Below, piece by piece: positions 41,781 to 51,615 of a stretch of 64,000 bases of DNA. The notes beneath the pieces were generated by a model. The model had not been told where the DNA came from and did not search any database. It worked only from the letters and a program-made list of their open reading frames with translations. This DNA comes from Altibacter sp. (lineage in GTDB: Bacteria > Bacteroidota > Bacteroidia > Flavobacteriales > Flavobacteriaceae), in the NCBI GenBank assembly GCA_002696485.1, contig NZTP01000009.1:1-64000 (forward strand), read 5' to 3'. A program made the position numbers and the translations under genes. Within the stretch, counting starts at the first letter, position 1. Each line of letters opens with the position of its first letter.

Positions 41781-42071
41781 TTATAATGAAATAACCCCTT
41801 CGACATTAGAAACTTCAAGATATTTCTCAATCACCGCATCGGGAGATGCCATATTCACTTTAATCGATACGCTGGTGTAGTTCCCTTTGGAAGAATCACG
41901 CGTATGGATCACAGCTTCAGTACCATCGAAGATTGCTTCTATCTCTGCAATTTTTTCCAGTTCGGCAGGGACAATGAACTTAAATAAATATGGGGCCGGC
42001 CATACGGTATCATCGCTGAGTTGCTGTTTTAAACGCTCGTAAAACTCTTGGGTGTTCTTATCTTGTTTCAT
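41781..42071 (-). CDS. DUF493 family protein (YbeD-like)
   Basis: 96 aa, an ACT-like alpha/beta fold. 'WPAPYLFKFIVPAELEKIAEIEAIF' and 'RDSSKGNYTSVSIKVNMASPDAVIEKYLEVS' are typical of DUF493. E. coli YbeD is the family prototype; its role is unclear, perhaps lipoate or ligand related. No signal peptide. It is 62 nt upstream of the DUF4290 gene on the same strand and divergent from the ATPase gene. Confidence 0.9.
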   Translation of the reverse strand: MKQDKNTQEFYERLKQQLSDDTVWPAPYLFKFIVPAELEKIAEIEAIFDGTEAVIHTRDSSKGNYTSVSIKVNMASPDAVIEKYLEVSNVEGVISL

Positions 42072-42153
42072 GGAGTACTTCTAGGGAATGTACCGACAAA
42101 GATACACTTTAGGTCTCAATAATATTTACGTACTTTGTATAAAATTGAAACGA

Positions 42154-42702
42154 TTGAAAACGAAAAGAATTGTGATTTCCGGAGGACCGGGTTCCGGAAA
42201 AACCACCTTAATTAGTCATTTGGAAAATTCCGGCTATGCCTGTCTGCACGAAATTTCAAGAGATGTGATTCGAGAGGCCCAAAAAGAAGGTATTGCGCAG
42301 CTTTTCCTAGAAAACCCTATCCTTTTCAGCAAAAAACTTTTGGAAGGACGTTTAGCGCAGTTCCACAGTGCCAACGAATATGATGCTACACGTTTTTTGT
42401 TCTATGATCGCGGAATGCCCGACGTTACAGCTTATATGGACTATGTGCGATCACATTATCCCGAAAATTTTTCCGAAGTCTGCCAAACACATCGCTACGA
42501 TGCTATTTTTCTTCTACCTCCCTGGGAAGCTATATATGAGCAAGACAATGAACGCTACGAATCGTTTGCAGAAGCCGAAAAGATCTATCGGTTTCTAGTG
42601 GAAGGGTACCAAAAATACGGATATTCCGTGTACGAAGTACCTGTTGGATCTGTCGAAAACCGAAGTGAGTATATACTAAGTCATCTGGAAAATAGCTATT
42701 GA
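42154..42702 (+). CDS. AAA_28-type predicted ATPase/kinase
   Basis: 182 aa from the TTG at 42154 (L/M-KTKRIVISGGPGSGKTT). A longer in-frame start at 42088 exists but would lie upstream of a TACTTTG -7-like box at 42131-42137; TTG 42145 is another option. Walker A GGPGSGKT is at residues 10-17, Walker B-like 'FLFYDRGMPD' near 86, and 'YDAIFLLPPWEAIYEQDNERYES' near 124 fits the AAA_28 family of nucleotide kinase-like ATPases with unknown substrate. The stop overlaps the start of recQ by 4 nt. Confidence 0.85.
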   Translation: MKTKRIVISGGPGSGKTTLISHLENSGYACLHEISRDVIREAQKEGIAQLFLENPILFSKKLLEGRLAQFHSANEYDATRFLFYDRGMPDVTAYMDYVRSHYPENFSEVCQTHRYDAIFLLPPWEAIYEQDNERYESFAEAEKIYRFLVEGYQKYGYSVYEVPVGSVENRSEYILSHLENSY

Positions 42703-44597
42703 GTACACCACATCAAATCCTCGCCACCTATTGGAACTATGTCTCCTTCAAACCCATGCAGGAAGCGATCATTACTTCTGTATTGGATGGCAAGGACACG
42801 GTGGCATTATTGACCACCGGCGGGGGTAAATCCCTATGCTTCCAAGTACCGGCCATGGCCTTGGAGGGAATATGTATAGTGGTCTCTCCTTTGGTTGCTT
42901 TAATGAACGATCAAGTAAAGAACCTGCAAGAAAAAGGAATAAAGGCTTTAAGTATTACGGGCGGTCTTGCTTTCGAGGAGGTTCGCACCCTTCTGGATAA
43001 TGCGATCTACGGAAATTACAAATTCTTATACCTTTCACCGGAACGTTTACAGCAAGAGGTCGTTCAGAACAGTTTACGGCAGATGAACATCAACCTAATT
43101 GCGGTAGATGAAGCACATTGTATTTCACAATGGGGGAATGATTTTCGTCCGGCTTACAGGAATATCACTGTGTTGCGCGAACTGCATCCCTTAGTACCCG
43201 TAATTGCGCTTACGGCAACTGCTACACCGGAGGTTCTGGAAGATACAATTGCACAGTTGCAAATGGAACTTCCTGCCGTGTTTAAAAGTTCTTTTGTTCG
43301 CGAAAATCTTTCGTATCAGGTCTATTTTGAAGAGGATAAACTCTACAGACTGGAGCAACTGTTAAAGAAGAACACCGGATCTGCCATTGTATATGTACGA
43401 AGCAGAAACACTGCCGTTGAAACCGCTACACACCTTCAGAATTTAGGAATCTCCTCATCATTCTATCATGGAGGAATTTCGAAAATCGACCGAGAAGAAC
43501 GCTTGCGTGCCTGGCGAGCGGGTAGTATTAGTACCATGGTGGCAACCAATGCCTTTGGCATGGGAATAGACCATCCCGATGTGCGCTACGTGATTCACAT
43601 ACAACTCCCGGAAAGTTTGGAAAGCTATTTTCAGGAAGCGGGACGCGCAGGACGGGACGGACATTTCGCCAATGCCATTGTATTGTACAGTGAATACGAT
43701 AAAACACTAATTAAGAAACAATTTATAGCCTCCCTTCCTACGCCAAAGGACCTTAAGCAGCTGTATCGCACGCTAAGCAACTATTTTCACGTTTCGTATG
43801 GTGAGGGTGAATTTACACAGCACAATTTCAATTTTACCGAATTTTGTGCTACCTACAGTTTAAATTCCTTGCTTACCTATAATGGCTTGAATACATTGGA
43901 TCGATTGGGCGTGCTTCAATTGTCTAAAGAGTTCGGAAGAAAATCGAAATTACAGTTTTTAGTCCCTTCAGAAAAAGTGCTTGACTACTTTAAGAAGGAC
44001 ATACTTGCCTCGGTGATTGGTAAAACCATTCTACGCCTGTACAGTGGTATTTTCGATACGGCGACCTTTATTAACCTGGAACTGGTCGCTAAGAAATCCG
44101 GACAACCTATTCAAGAAGTGCTTAAAGTGCTCAAGCAATTAGAACGTGATGCCCTTATCGACTTAATGATCTACGAAACCGATGCAACGATCACCTTTCT
44201 TGTGCCCCGAGAAGATGACAAGACCATCAATGTAGTGGCAAAGGACGTTGAAGTGCTTCATGCAAAGAAGCAGGAACAGGTCAAGGCTGTGCTACGGTAT
44301 GTAGAGAACGATAGTCTTTGCCGTAGCATCCAACTGGTTTCCTATTTTGGTGAAGAGACCCTTTCTCCCTGCGGAATTTGTAGCGTATGTGCCTCACAAA
44401 AGACAACAACCAATACCAAAGAAACAAAGGTAATAGCAGCAGCGATCCTTCAATTATTGGAAGAAAATGAGATGAGCTCGCGAGTCATTTCAGAAAAGCT
44501 TACATTCGCTGAAGCAAAAGTACTATCGGTGCTTCAGTTGTTGCTGGATTCAGAAAAAATAAAAATGAACACCAAACACCAATATTTTATAGTGTGA
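42699..44597 (+). CDS. recQ: RecQ-family ATP-dependent DNA helicase, TTG start
   Basis: 632 aa. Start TTG at 42699 overlaps the upstream TGA (TTGA). 3'-5' helicase of superfamily 2: motif I LTTGGGKSLCFQVPA near residue 40, motif II VDEAHCISQWGNDFRP near 135 with the RecQ aromatic-rich loop, motif V/VI 'ATNAFGMGIDHPDVRYVIH' and 'SYFQEAGRAGRDGH' near 305. Zn-binding cysteines (SPCGICSVC) lie near 565, later than in E. coli RecQ, and there is no obvious HRDC domain; the C-terminal part looks like a shortened winged helix. It works in recombination and fork repair. In one transcript with the ATPase and fmt. Confidence 0.92.
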   Translation: MSTPHQILATYWNYVSFKPMQEAIITSVLDGKDTVALLTTGGGKSLCFQVPAMALEGICIVVSPLVALMNDQVKNLQEKGIKALSITGGLAFEEVRTLLDNAIYGNYKFLYLSPERLQQEVVQNSLRQMNINLIAVDEAHCISQWGNDFRPAYRNITVLRELHPLVPVIALTATATPEVLEDTIAQLQMELPAVFKSSFVRENLSYQVYFEEDKLYRLEQLLKKNTGSAIVYVRSRNTAVETATHLQNLGISSSFYHGGISKIDREERLRAWRAGSISTMVATNAFGMGIDHPDVRYVIHIQLPESLESYFQEAGRAGRDGHFANAIVLYSEYDKTLIKKQFIASLPTPKDLKQLYRTLSNYFHVSYGEGEFTQHNFNFTEFCATYSLNSLLTYNGLNTLDRLGVLQLSKEFGRKSKLQFLVPSEKVLDYFKKDILASVIGKTILRLYSGIFDTATFINLELVAKKSGQPIQEVLKVLKQLERDALIDLMIYETDATITFLVPREDDKTINVVAKDVEVLHAKKQEQVKAVLRYVENDSLCRSIQLVSYFGEETLSPCGICSVCASQKTTTNTKETKVIAAAILQLLEENEMSSRVISEKLTFAEAKVLSVLQLLLDSEKIKMNTKHQYFIV

Positions 44598-45544
44598 TGA
44601 AAGACCTTCGGATTGTATTTATGGGAACTCCGGATTTTGCCGTAGGTGTCTTAGAAAAATTACTCGAGGCCGGTTGTACGGTCGTAGGTGTGATCACGGC
44701 GCCCGATAGACCTGCGGGTCGCGGCCGAAAGGTTAGTGAGTCGGCAGTAAAAAGCTTTGCACAATCCCAAGGCTTAAACATTCTACAGCCAACCAATTTG
44801 AAGTCTGAAGATTTCTTAGCCGCATTGACCCAATTAAAAGCCGATCTTCAGATAGTGGTAGCATTTAGAATGCTCCCTAAGGCTGTTTGGTCCATGCCGA
44901 GACTCGGAACATTCAACTTACACGCTTCGCTATTACCACACTATAGGGGTGCCGCTCCCATTAATTGGGCCATCATGAATGGGGAGACAATAACAGGGGT
45001 CACGACCTTTTTCATCGATGAGAAAATTGACACCGGAGCGATAATTGCTTCCGAAGAGATATGCATTTCGCCAAGAGAGACCGCAGGAAGTTTGCACGAT
45101 AGACTCATGGAATTGGGAAGCGCACTTGTGGTAGCTACGGTTGAGAAGATTGCCAAGGGTACGGTACAGACCACACGCCAACCTGAATCATCTTCTTATA
45201 AAGAGGCACCAAAACTAAGTCCTGAGAATACGCGTATCGATTGGAGCTGCAGTGTATCGCAAATTGATGCTTTTATAAGAGGCTTATCTCCTTATCCCGT
45301 GGCTTGGACTCTATTAAACAATAACGGTGAAGAACTGAAGGTGAAGATCTATGAAGCAATGCCCGAAAACATGACGCATGATGATTCACCGGGAAGTATT
45401 CACACAACCAAAAAGGAGCTAAAGGTAGCGACTAAGGACGGCTACCTTATTATTAAAGAATTGCAATTGCCCGGGAAGCGCAGAATGCCTGTAGCAGATC
45501 TTTTAAATGGGTTTCCAATAGCTGAAGACGCTAAAATGATGTGA
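44597..45544 (+). CDS. fmt: Methionyl-tRNA formyltransferase
   Basis: 315 aa from ATG 44597, overlapping the recQ TGA by one base; a GTG at 44594 is also in frame. It formylates initiator Met-tRNA with 10-formyl-THF. 'IVFMGTPDFAVGVLEKL' at the start and 'APDRPAGRGRKVSES' near 36 are typical; 'NLHASLLPHYRGAAPINWAIMNGE' near 106 contains the catalytic Asn/His region, 'TGVTTFFIDEKIDTGAI' follows, and the C-terminal OB-like domain starts near 205. In operon with recQ; the HU gene downstream has its own promoter. Confidence 0.95.
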   Translation: MKDLRIVFMGTPDFAVGVLEKLLEAGCTVVGVITAPDRPAGRGRKVSESAVKSFAQSQGLNILQPTNLKSEDFLAALTQLKADLQIVVAFRMLPKAVWSMPRLGTFNLHASLLPHYRGAAPINWAIMNGETITGVTTFFIDEKIDTGAIIASEEICISPRETAGSLHDRLMELGSALVVATVEKIAKGTVQTTRQPESSSYKEAPKLSPENTRIDWSCSVSQIDAFIRGLSPYPVAWTLLNNNGEELKVKIYEAMPENMTHDDSPGSIHTTKKELKVATKDGYLIIKELQLPGKRRMPVADLLNGFPIAEDAKMM

Positions 45545-45728
45545 AGCCTTGCTGTTATTGCTATCGTTAAATTGATAGAAAATGCACCCTCTTTATTAAC
45601 AAAGGTTCTAAGTTATCAACAAAAACGCGGATTTACCGCGTCATTACTTGCATGGATGGATAATCCGATTAAATTTGTAGAGCAATTAATAGAAGTTTAA
45701 CCAACAATTTTAATTTAAACAGTAAACT
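45545..45728 (+). promoter_or_regulatory. Upstream region and promoter of the HU gene
   Basis: Within this gap, CTTG (45647-45650), a 19-nt spacer and TAAATTTG (45670-45677) form a good promoter. A perfect CGCGG-ATTTA-CCGCG hairpin (45626-45640) lies just upstream and may be a terminator-like or binding structure. The leader before ATG 45729 is about 45 nt and AT rich. Confidence 0.6.
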
Positions 45729-46001
45729 ATGAACAAATCAGATTTAATCGATGCAATGGCAGAAGATGCCGGAATCACAAAAGCAGCCGCTAAAAAAGCC
45801 TTAGAGTCTTTCCTTGGAAACGTTGAAAAGTCCCTAAAAAAAGGAAATAGAGTATCATTAGTAGGTTTTGGATCTTGGTCAGTATCTAAGAGAGCTGCCA
45901 GAGACGGAAGAAACCCACAAACTGGAAAAACTATCAGAATTGCAGCTAAGAAAGTAGTAAAATTCAAAGCAGGTTCTGAACTTGCAAATGCTGTAAACTA
46001 A
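45729..46001 (+). CDS. hup: HU-family DNA-binding protein
   Basis: 90 aa, exactly the family length. 'MNKSDLIDAMAEDAGITKAAAKKAL' is the helical dimerisation half, 'GNRVSLVGFGSWSV' the first strands, and 'RDGRNPQTGKTIRIAAKKVVKFKAG' the DNA-clasping arm with the Pro that intercalates. It compacts the nucleoid. Its codon usage is richer in A/T than its neighbours, as in highly expressed genes here. Flanked by its own promoter and terminator. Confidence 0.96.
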   Translation: MNKSDLIDAMAEDAGITKAAAKKALESFLGNVEKSLKKGNRVSLVGFGSWSVSKRAARDGRNPQTGKTIRIAAKKVVKFKAGSELANAVN

Positions 46002-46023
46002 TTAAAGTACTTTGTATCTATTT

Positions 46024-46065
46024 GAAAACCCTCTGTAGCATTGTTACAGAGGGTTTTCTCTTTTA
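46024..46065 (+). terminator. Terminator of the HU gene
   Basis: GAAAACCCTCTGTA (46024-46037) pairs with TACAGAGGGTTTTC (46045-46058) over a 7-nt loop, followed by a T-rich stretch. Confidence 0.93.
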
Positions 46066-46139
46066 TGTCCCATAGTTTCAAGGGCAGATGTTGTTTATTC
46101 AAAAATTAATACTTAGATTTAAATAACTAAAACCCAAAG

Positions 46140-46700
46140 ATGACATCATTAAAACCAACCAAAGGAGTCCTTCTGGTGGCCGAACCTTCTATTATAGGTG
46201 ACGTTTCCTTCAATCGTTCGGTGGTGCTGCTAGCCGAATACAATGAATCCGGATCTGTTGGGTTTATTCTAAACAAGCCATTGGAGTATCGCTTAAAAGA
46301 TTTTGTGCCAGAGGTGCAATCCAATCTTATGGTATACAATGGGGGGCCTGTAGAACAAGACAATCTGTATTTTATTCATCGTATCCCGGAACTGATACCG
46401 GATAGCATCGAAATCTCCAACGGAATCTATTGGGGCGGTGACTTTAATGCAATAATTGGGATGTTGCAAGAGGATAGGCTGCGCGAAGATCAAATTCGAT
46501 TCTTTTTAGGGTATTCGGGTTGGGACAGCAATCAGTTAGATCAGGAATTGGAAGTGAACAGCTGGGTGGTCGCTCCTAATAACTATAAAAATGATATCAT
46601 TGGAAAATCGTACTCTAATTTTTGGAAAGAGAAAATGATCGAATTTGGAGGAGATTATGTAATTTGGTCTAATGCTCCTGAAAACCCTATCTACAATTAG
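46140..46700 (+). CDS. YqgE/AlgH family protein
   Basis: 186 aa, full length. 'TKGVLLVAEPSIIGDVSFNRSVVLLAEYNESGSVGFILNKPL' at the N-terminus is the family signature, 'YNGGPVEQDNLYFIHRIPE' near 65 follows, then 'YWGGDFNAI' near 100 and 'RFFLGYSGWDSNQLDQEL' near 120. The function is not known, though AlgH was once thought a transcriptional regulator. Cytoplasmic. Its TAG stop (46698-46700) overlaps by 3 nt the TAA of the convergent aminotransferase gene. Confidence 0.94.
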   Translation: MTSLKPTKGVLLVAEPSIIGDVSFNRSVVLLAEYNESGSVGFILNKPLEYRLKDFVPEVQSNLMVYNGGPVEQDNLYFIHRIPELIPDSIEISNGIYWGGDFNAIIGMLQEDRLREDQIRFFLGYSGWDSNQLDQELEVNSWVVAPNNYKNDIIGKSYSNFWKEKMIEFGGDYVIWSNAPENPIYN

Positions 46701-47542
46701 CCTAAGCGCGCTTTTACGTTAAGTTTTGCCAGCAAGTCTTTTGCTACTGAAACACCATATTCCTTTTTTCTATATGCCGAAATAGGCTGAATACCCATGA
46801 TGGTATTTGTGATAAAAATCTCATCGGCTTTTTGCAGCTCGAAGGGAGAAACCGAAGCTTCTTCAAGGATATAGTCGGGCATCTGTGCTACAATGGCCAT
46901 GATCTGCTTTCGAAGAATCCCATTGAGACAACCATCCTCCAAGGGCGGCGTTTTGATCTTATAACCATTCACTAAAAAAATATTGCCATTTAGCGCTTCC
47001 ACTACCTGTTTCTTTTCGTTGAGTAGGAAACAATTGGCATACTCATTTTCTGAAGCATAAATACTACCCAACACATGAATGGTCTTTGCCGTAGTCTTAA
47101 GGGTAGCAAGCAGTCCGGACGTTACATAATGGTCCTTGTATAGTTCGACGGTATAAGGCGCTTCGTTTAGTATATAAAAAGGAGTTGTTAATAGCTTGGC
47201 AACAATAAGATAATCCACGTCATGTGTTTCAGGAGTATATTTCCCTCCTGGTTTTCTCCAAACCAACAATTTAACGCGAAAGGCCGATCCCTGTTCTTTT
47301 TGAGCGGCAATCGTTTTTTGGATCTCATTTTCCAAGAATTCCATTGTAAAATCCATGGGTATCTCCATACGCAGGATGCGCATGGATGCCATCAATCTAA
47401 AATAGTGGTCTTCCCAAAACAGGATCTTTCCGGCAGAGACCTTTATGGTTTCAAATACGGCGTCGGCGTACTGTAATCCCCTGTTGGAGGCAAGCGCATT
47501 CTTTTCGAAAGTATCGTCGATGATTCCGTTAAAATTGATCAT
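46697..47542 (-). CDS. Class IV aminotransferase (PabC/IlvE-like)
   Basis: 281 aa, PLP fold type IV. 'RGLQYADAVFETIKV' near residue 20 opens the domain, 'KTTAKTIHVLGSIYASENEYAN' near 147 contains the PLP lysine, and 'VVEALNGNIFLV' with 'PPLEDGCLNGILRKQIM' near 205 is the cofactor-phosphate region. It is shorter than IlvE (around 300-350) and resembles 4-amino-4-deoxychorismate lyase (folate pathway), but D-alanine transaminase or IlvE cannot be excluded by eye. A promoter and a terminator are packed into the 83 nt upstream. Confidence 0.88.
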   Translation of the reverse strand: MINFNGIIDDTFEKNALASNRGLQYADAVFETIKVSAGKILFWEDHYFRLMASMRILRMEIPMDFTMEFLENEIQKTIAAQKEQGSAFRVKLLVWRKPGGKYTPETHDVDYLIVAKLLTTPFYILNEAPYTVELYKDHYVTSGLLATLKTTAKTIHVLGSIYASENEYANCFLLNEKKQVVEALNGNIFLVNGYKIKTPPLEDGCLNGILRKQIMAIVAQMPDYILEEASVSPFELQKADEIFITNTIMGIQPISAYRKKEYGVSVAKDLLAKLNVKARLG

Positions 47543-47574
47543 AAAAAAGCCGTTTCTTTAAGATTGGAAACGGC
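47543..47574 (-). terminator. Terminator of the START-like gene, directly before the aminotransferase ATG
   Basis: On the minus strand, GCCGTTTC (47574-47567) pairs with GAAACGGC (47556-47549), loop 10 nt, followed by T6 (47548-47543) and at once by the ATG of the aminotransferase gene. Confidence 0.85.
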
Positions 47575-47575
47575 G

Positions 47576-47606
47576 CAAAGATACTATTATTTATCGCGAA
47601 CCTAAA
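47576..47606 (-). promoter_or_regulatory. Promoter of the aminotransferase gene
   Basis: TTTA (47606-47603), a 19-nt spacer and TATCTTTG (47583-47576, exact). The predicted start near 47569 falls inside the first arm of the terminator hairpin. Confidence 0.65.
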
Positions 47607-47625
47607 GCAAGGGCTGAAGGATCTA

Positions 47626-48012
47626 CTAAGCGGAACCTAAAATTTGCTTTAGGTTAGAGATCATATTTTCCCACAACATTTTCCCTTCTTCAATCTCGTC
47701 CTCTTCCGCAAAGTCGGTTACCATCAAAGAAACATCCTTGGTGATCTCATCGACCTGAATGCGCAGTTCGAAATAATAATCGGTTTCCTCATCATCCACC
47801 CATTTGAACTTGATGCGCTCACCACTTTTCTTTCCCAGCAGTCGTGCTTTTTCTTCGCTGCCGGACCAGATAAATGTGAAGTATTCACCTCTGGAATTTA
47901 CATTATCTGCGTACCATTCGCTCATACCGGAAGGCGTTGAAATGTACTGGTATAAAAGAGAAGGCGAAACATGTATAGGAAACTCCATCTCGTATTTAAT
48001 CTTGTCGTCCAT
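47626..48012 (-). CDS. START-like (SRPBCC/Aha1-type) domain protein
   Basis: 128 aa, one helix-grip domain. 'YEMEFPIHVSPSLLYQYISTPSGMSEWYADNVN' gives the N-terminal helix and turn, 'FKWVDDEETDYYFELRIQVDEIT' the strands, and 'EEGKMLWENMISNLKQILGSA' the long C-terminal helix. This is the small START-like protein common in Bacteroidota; the ligand is unknown. Cytoplasmic, acidic. Monocistronic; a terminator follows 52 nt after its stop. Confidence 0.88.
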   Translation of the reverse strand: MDDKIKYEMEFPIHVSPSLLYQYISTPSGMSEWYADNVNSRGEYFTFIWSGSEEKARLLGKKSGERIKFKWVDDEETDYYFELRIQVDEITKDVSLMVTDFAEEDEIEEGKMLWENMISNLKQILGSA

Positions 48013-48114
48013 AGTTTTAGTTAGCTGCTGCCCAATATAAATATTTTAATTTTAACGGATAAATGAAAGCGACATTTTTTTATTGAAATGAAGATCAAAA
48101 AAATGAAACTAAAC

Positions 48115-48145
48115 TTTGCGCCCCATGAATTTGTTTCTATCTTTG
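48115..48145 (+). promoter_or_regulatory. Promoter of tRNA-Met
   Basis: TTTG (48115-48118), a 19-nt spacer and TATCTTTG (48138-48145): full match to the Bacteroidota consensus, 14 nt before the tRNA. Confidence 0.85.
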
Positions 48146-48159
48146 CCGTCGCAAAATAC

Positions 48160-48233
48160 GGCGAGGTAGCTCAGGTGGTTAGAGCGTCGGATTCATAACC
48201 CGGAGGTCACGAGTTCAAGTCTCGTTCTCGCTA
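48160..48233 (+). tRNA. tRNA-Met (anticodon CAU)
   Basis: 74 nt. Acceptor GGCGAGG (48160-48166) pairs with TCTCGCT (48226-48232) with G-U at both ends; discriminator A at 48233. The D arm starts GCTC, the anticodon CAT is at 48194-48196 in loop TTCATAA, and the T arm is ACGAG-TTCAAGT-CTCGT. CCA is not encoded. The CAU anticodon and lack of the C1:A72 mismatch suggest elongator Met; a tRNA-Ile with lysidine is less likely but not excluded. Confidence 0.95.
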
Positions 48234-48234
48234 C

Positions 48235-48268
48235 AAAAAACCCTTCCGTTCGGAAGGGTTTTTTTTTA
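48235..48268. terminator. Bidirectional terminator between tRNA-Met and hisS
   Basis: CCCTTCC (48241-48247) pairs with GGAAGGG (48252-48258) around GTTC, with A6 before and T9 after. It includes the hisS stop codon (48268-48266). Confidence 0.93.
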
Positions 48269-49636
48269 TTTCAGCGCTTTTAAGAGTGCGTCAAAGTCGA
48301 GTTGATCTTGCTCTCCGGACTTCATGTTTTTAAGGGTATACTTTCCATCCTCCATTTCAGTCTCACCTGCCAAGACAACAAACGGAATATCGCGCTTGTC
48401 TGCGTATCCCATTTGTTTCCCCATTTTTGCTTCATCGGGATAGAGTTCAGCTTGTATGCCCTCGGTTCGTAAATGGGTGATAGCTTTCATTGCATATAGT
48501 GCTTCCCGCGGACCAAAGTTTAAAAACAAGACTTTTGTGCCTTCCGAAACTGTTTCAGGAAACAGGTTCAATTCTTCAAGTACGAGATAGATTCTGTCCA
48601 GACCAAAAGAAATGCCTACGCCGCTTACCTCCTTTAATCCAAAAATACCGGTAAGGTCATCGTAACGACCACCGCCACCAATACTGCCCATAGCCACACC
48701 TTGAGGTGCCGATACTTCAAAAATAGCACCGGTGTAATAATTCAATCCTCTTGCCAACGTTACATCTACCTCTAAGGTAGCGGTCTTTAGTTTCAACTCT
48801 GAAACCGTATTGACGATAAACTCCAATTCGAATACTCCTTTTTTTCCTGTTTCTGAAGTACTTAAAAGTTCACTCAGCAGTTTCAGTTTTTCTGAAGCAT
48901 CTCCTTTGGCTTCAAATAGCGGTTGTACTTTCTGTAAGGCCGCTTCCGAAATTCCTTTGGAGCGCATCTCGTCCTTAACGCCTTCTTCACCTATCTTGTC
49001 TAATTTGTCTAACGCTACCGTAAAATCGATGAGCTTATCGGTTTCGCCTATTACTTCAGCAATACCGCTTAATATCTTTCGATTATTGAGTTTAATGGTG
49101 ACGCCCTCCAATTTCAGCTTAGCGAATACGGTATCGTACAATTGAACGAGCTCCACTTCCTGCCACAGCGAATCACTGCCAACAACATCGGCATCACACT
49201 GAAAAAATTCTCTAAAGCGCCCTTTCTGGGGACGATCGGCACGCCAAACCGGCTGTATTTGGTAACGCTTAAAAGGAAAGGTGATCTCGTTTTGATGCTG
49301 AACTACATAGCGTGCAAAAGGCACCGTTAGATCATAGCGCAAGGCTTTCTCTGAAATTTTTGCAGTTATTTTAGTACTGTCTTTTTCAGCATAAAGAGTG
49401 TCATCCACTTTCGCAAGATAATCGCCGCTATTCAAGATCTTAAAGATCAACCGATCCCCTTCCTCTCCATATTTTCCCATAAGCGTTTCGCTGTTCTCGA
49501 AAGAAGGTGTTTCAATAGGCTGAAAACCAAAGGCTGTAAAACTTCCTTTTATGGTGTCCATGATGTAGTGGCGCTTTGCAACTTCTTGGGGAGAAAAATC
49601 CCGGGTTCCTTTAGGTATGGAGGGTTTTTTAGACAC
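48266..49636 (-). CDS. hisS: Histidine--tRNA ligase
   Basis: 456 aa, class II aminoacyl-tRNA synthetase. '[19 protein letters not shown]' is the N-terminal start of the family, '[14 protein letters not shown]' near 100 is the motif 2 approach, '[29 protein letters not shown]' near 120 is motif 2 with its arginine, '[14 protein letters not shown]' near 296 is the histidine A-type loop, and '[18 protein letters not shown]' near 348 is motif 3. The C-terminal anticodon domain follows. Length is a little over the bacterial average (about 420-430), typical for Bacteroidota. Preceded by the divergent ABC permease gene. Confidence 0.96.
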   Translation of the reverse strand: MSKKPSIPKGTRDFSPQEVAKRHYIMDTIKGSFTAFGFQPIETPSFENSETLMGKYGEEGDRLIFKILNSGDYLAKVDDTLYAEKDSTKITAKISEKALRYDLTVPFARYVVQHQNEITFPFKRYQIQPVWRADRPQKGRFREFFQCDADVVGSDSLWQEVELVQLYDTVFAKLKLEGVTIKLNNRKILSGIAEVIGETDKLIDFTVALDKLDKIGEEGVKDEMRSKGISEAALQKVQPLFEAKGDASEKLKLLSELLSTSETGKKGVFELEFIVNTVSELKLKTATLEVDVTLARGLNYYTGAIFEVSAPQGVAMGSIGGGGRYDDLTGIFGLKEVSGVGISFGLDRIYLVLEELNLFPETVSEGTKVLFLNFGPREALYAMKAITHLRTEGIQAELYPDEAKMGKQMGYADKRDIPFVVLAGETEMEDGKYTLKNMKSGEQDQLDFDALLKALK

Positions 49637-49788
49637 TTGTTGAATGATTGGTTTATTGGAGGGATAGATATGCAGATACCTAATGTCCCGAACCAGAAAT
49701 TAATTACCTTGCAAATATCTTAAAATAATGATGAAATTGTAACTTTATGGACATATTATAGTCTAACGAAATACCAAACCTCTTCTTT

Positions 49789-51030
<1,242 letters not shown>

Positions 51031-51076
51031 TGGCGAAACGCCGGTTGAATTGTAGTGACAACGTGGGAGTAAACTC

Positions 51077-51550
51077 TTATTGCTGAAGCAAGTTGCTGAA
51101 AAACGTATAGAGTTCCCCTTTCGTAATGACCGATCCTTGTTGGATCAAGTCAAAGATATCTCCATGCTTGTCGTTCGAATATTCCTTCGAGGCTTGAAGA
51201 AACTCTACAGTATCTGAAGCATAGTTTTGTTGAAGCCAGCGGTATCCTTCGGGCGTTGTAATATCTTTAGTCGTATCGGTTACCTTTACAACGATCAAGC
51301 GCATCTTCGTGGCTTCTAATTTAAATAGGAACAGTTGCTGAGGCGATATGTTCTCCAGATAGCCAGCTTTGGACAACACCCCTTCCCAAATGAGATCGCT
51401 AAAAACGTCCAACTCCTGTTCGGCTACTTCGGGTTGCTTCTCCTTAATAGAGGCCCATTCCTTTGCCGTAATAGATTGTGTTGCCAGGAAGTTGATGAAT
51501 TCGGGATGTAATTCTTCAAACTGTTCTTTTGTAAGTCGGGTATATTTCAT
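51077..51550 (-). CDS. DUF6495-like cytoplasmic protein
   Basis: 157 aa, acidic, no signal peptide. 'MKYTRLTKEQFEELHPEFINFLATQSITAKEW' and 'PEVAEQELDVFSDLIWEGVLSKAGYLE' resemble the DUF6495 family, conserved in flavobacteria without known function. The family name is by memory, not search. It lies downstream of the rplI terminator on the same strand, so it needs its own promoter or read-through. Confidence 0.75.
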   Translation of the reverse strand: MKYTRLTKEQFEELHPEFINFLATQSITAKEWASIKEKQPEVAEQELDVFSDLIWEGVLSKAGYLENISPQQLFLFKLEATKMRLIVVKVTDTTKDITTPEGYRWLQQNYASDTVEFLQASKEYSNDKHGDIFDLIQQGSVITKGELYTFFSNLLQQ

Positions 51551-51560
51551 AGTATGTAAT

Positions 51561-51596
51561 AAAAAAACCCTCCGAAGCTTTCACAGGGAGGGTTTT
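51561..51596 (-). terminator. Terminator of the rpsF-rpsR-rplI operon
   Basis: On the minus strand, AAAACCCTCC (51596-51587) pairs with GGAGGGTTTT (51573-51564) across a 13-nt loop and runs into T7. It lies 20 nt after the rplI stop. Confidence 0.9.
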
Positions 51597-51615
51597 ATAT
51601 GTTTTGGTCAACAAA

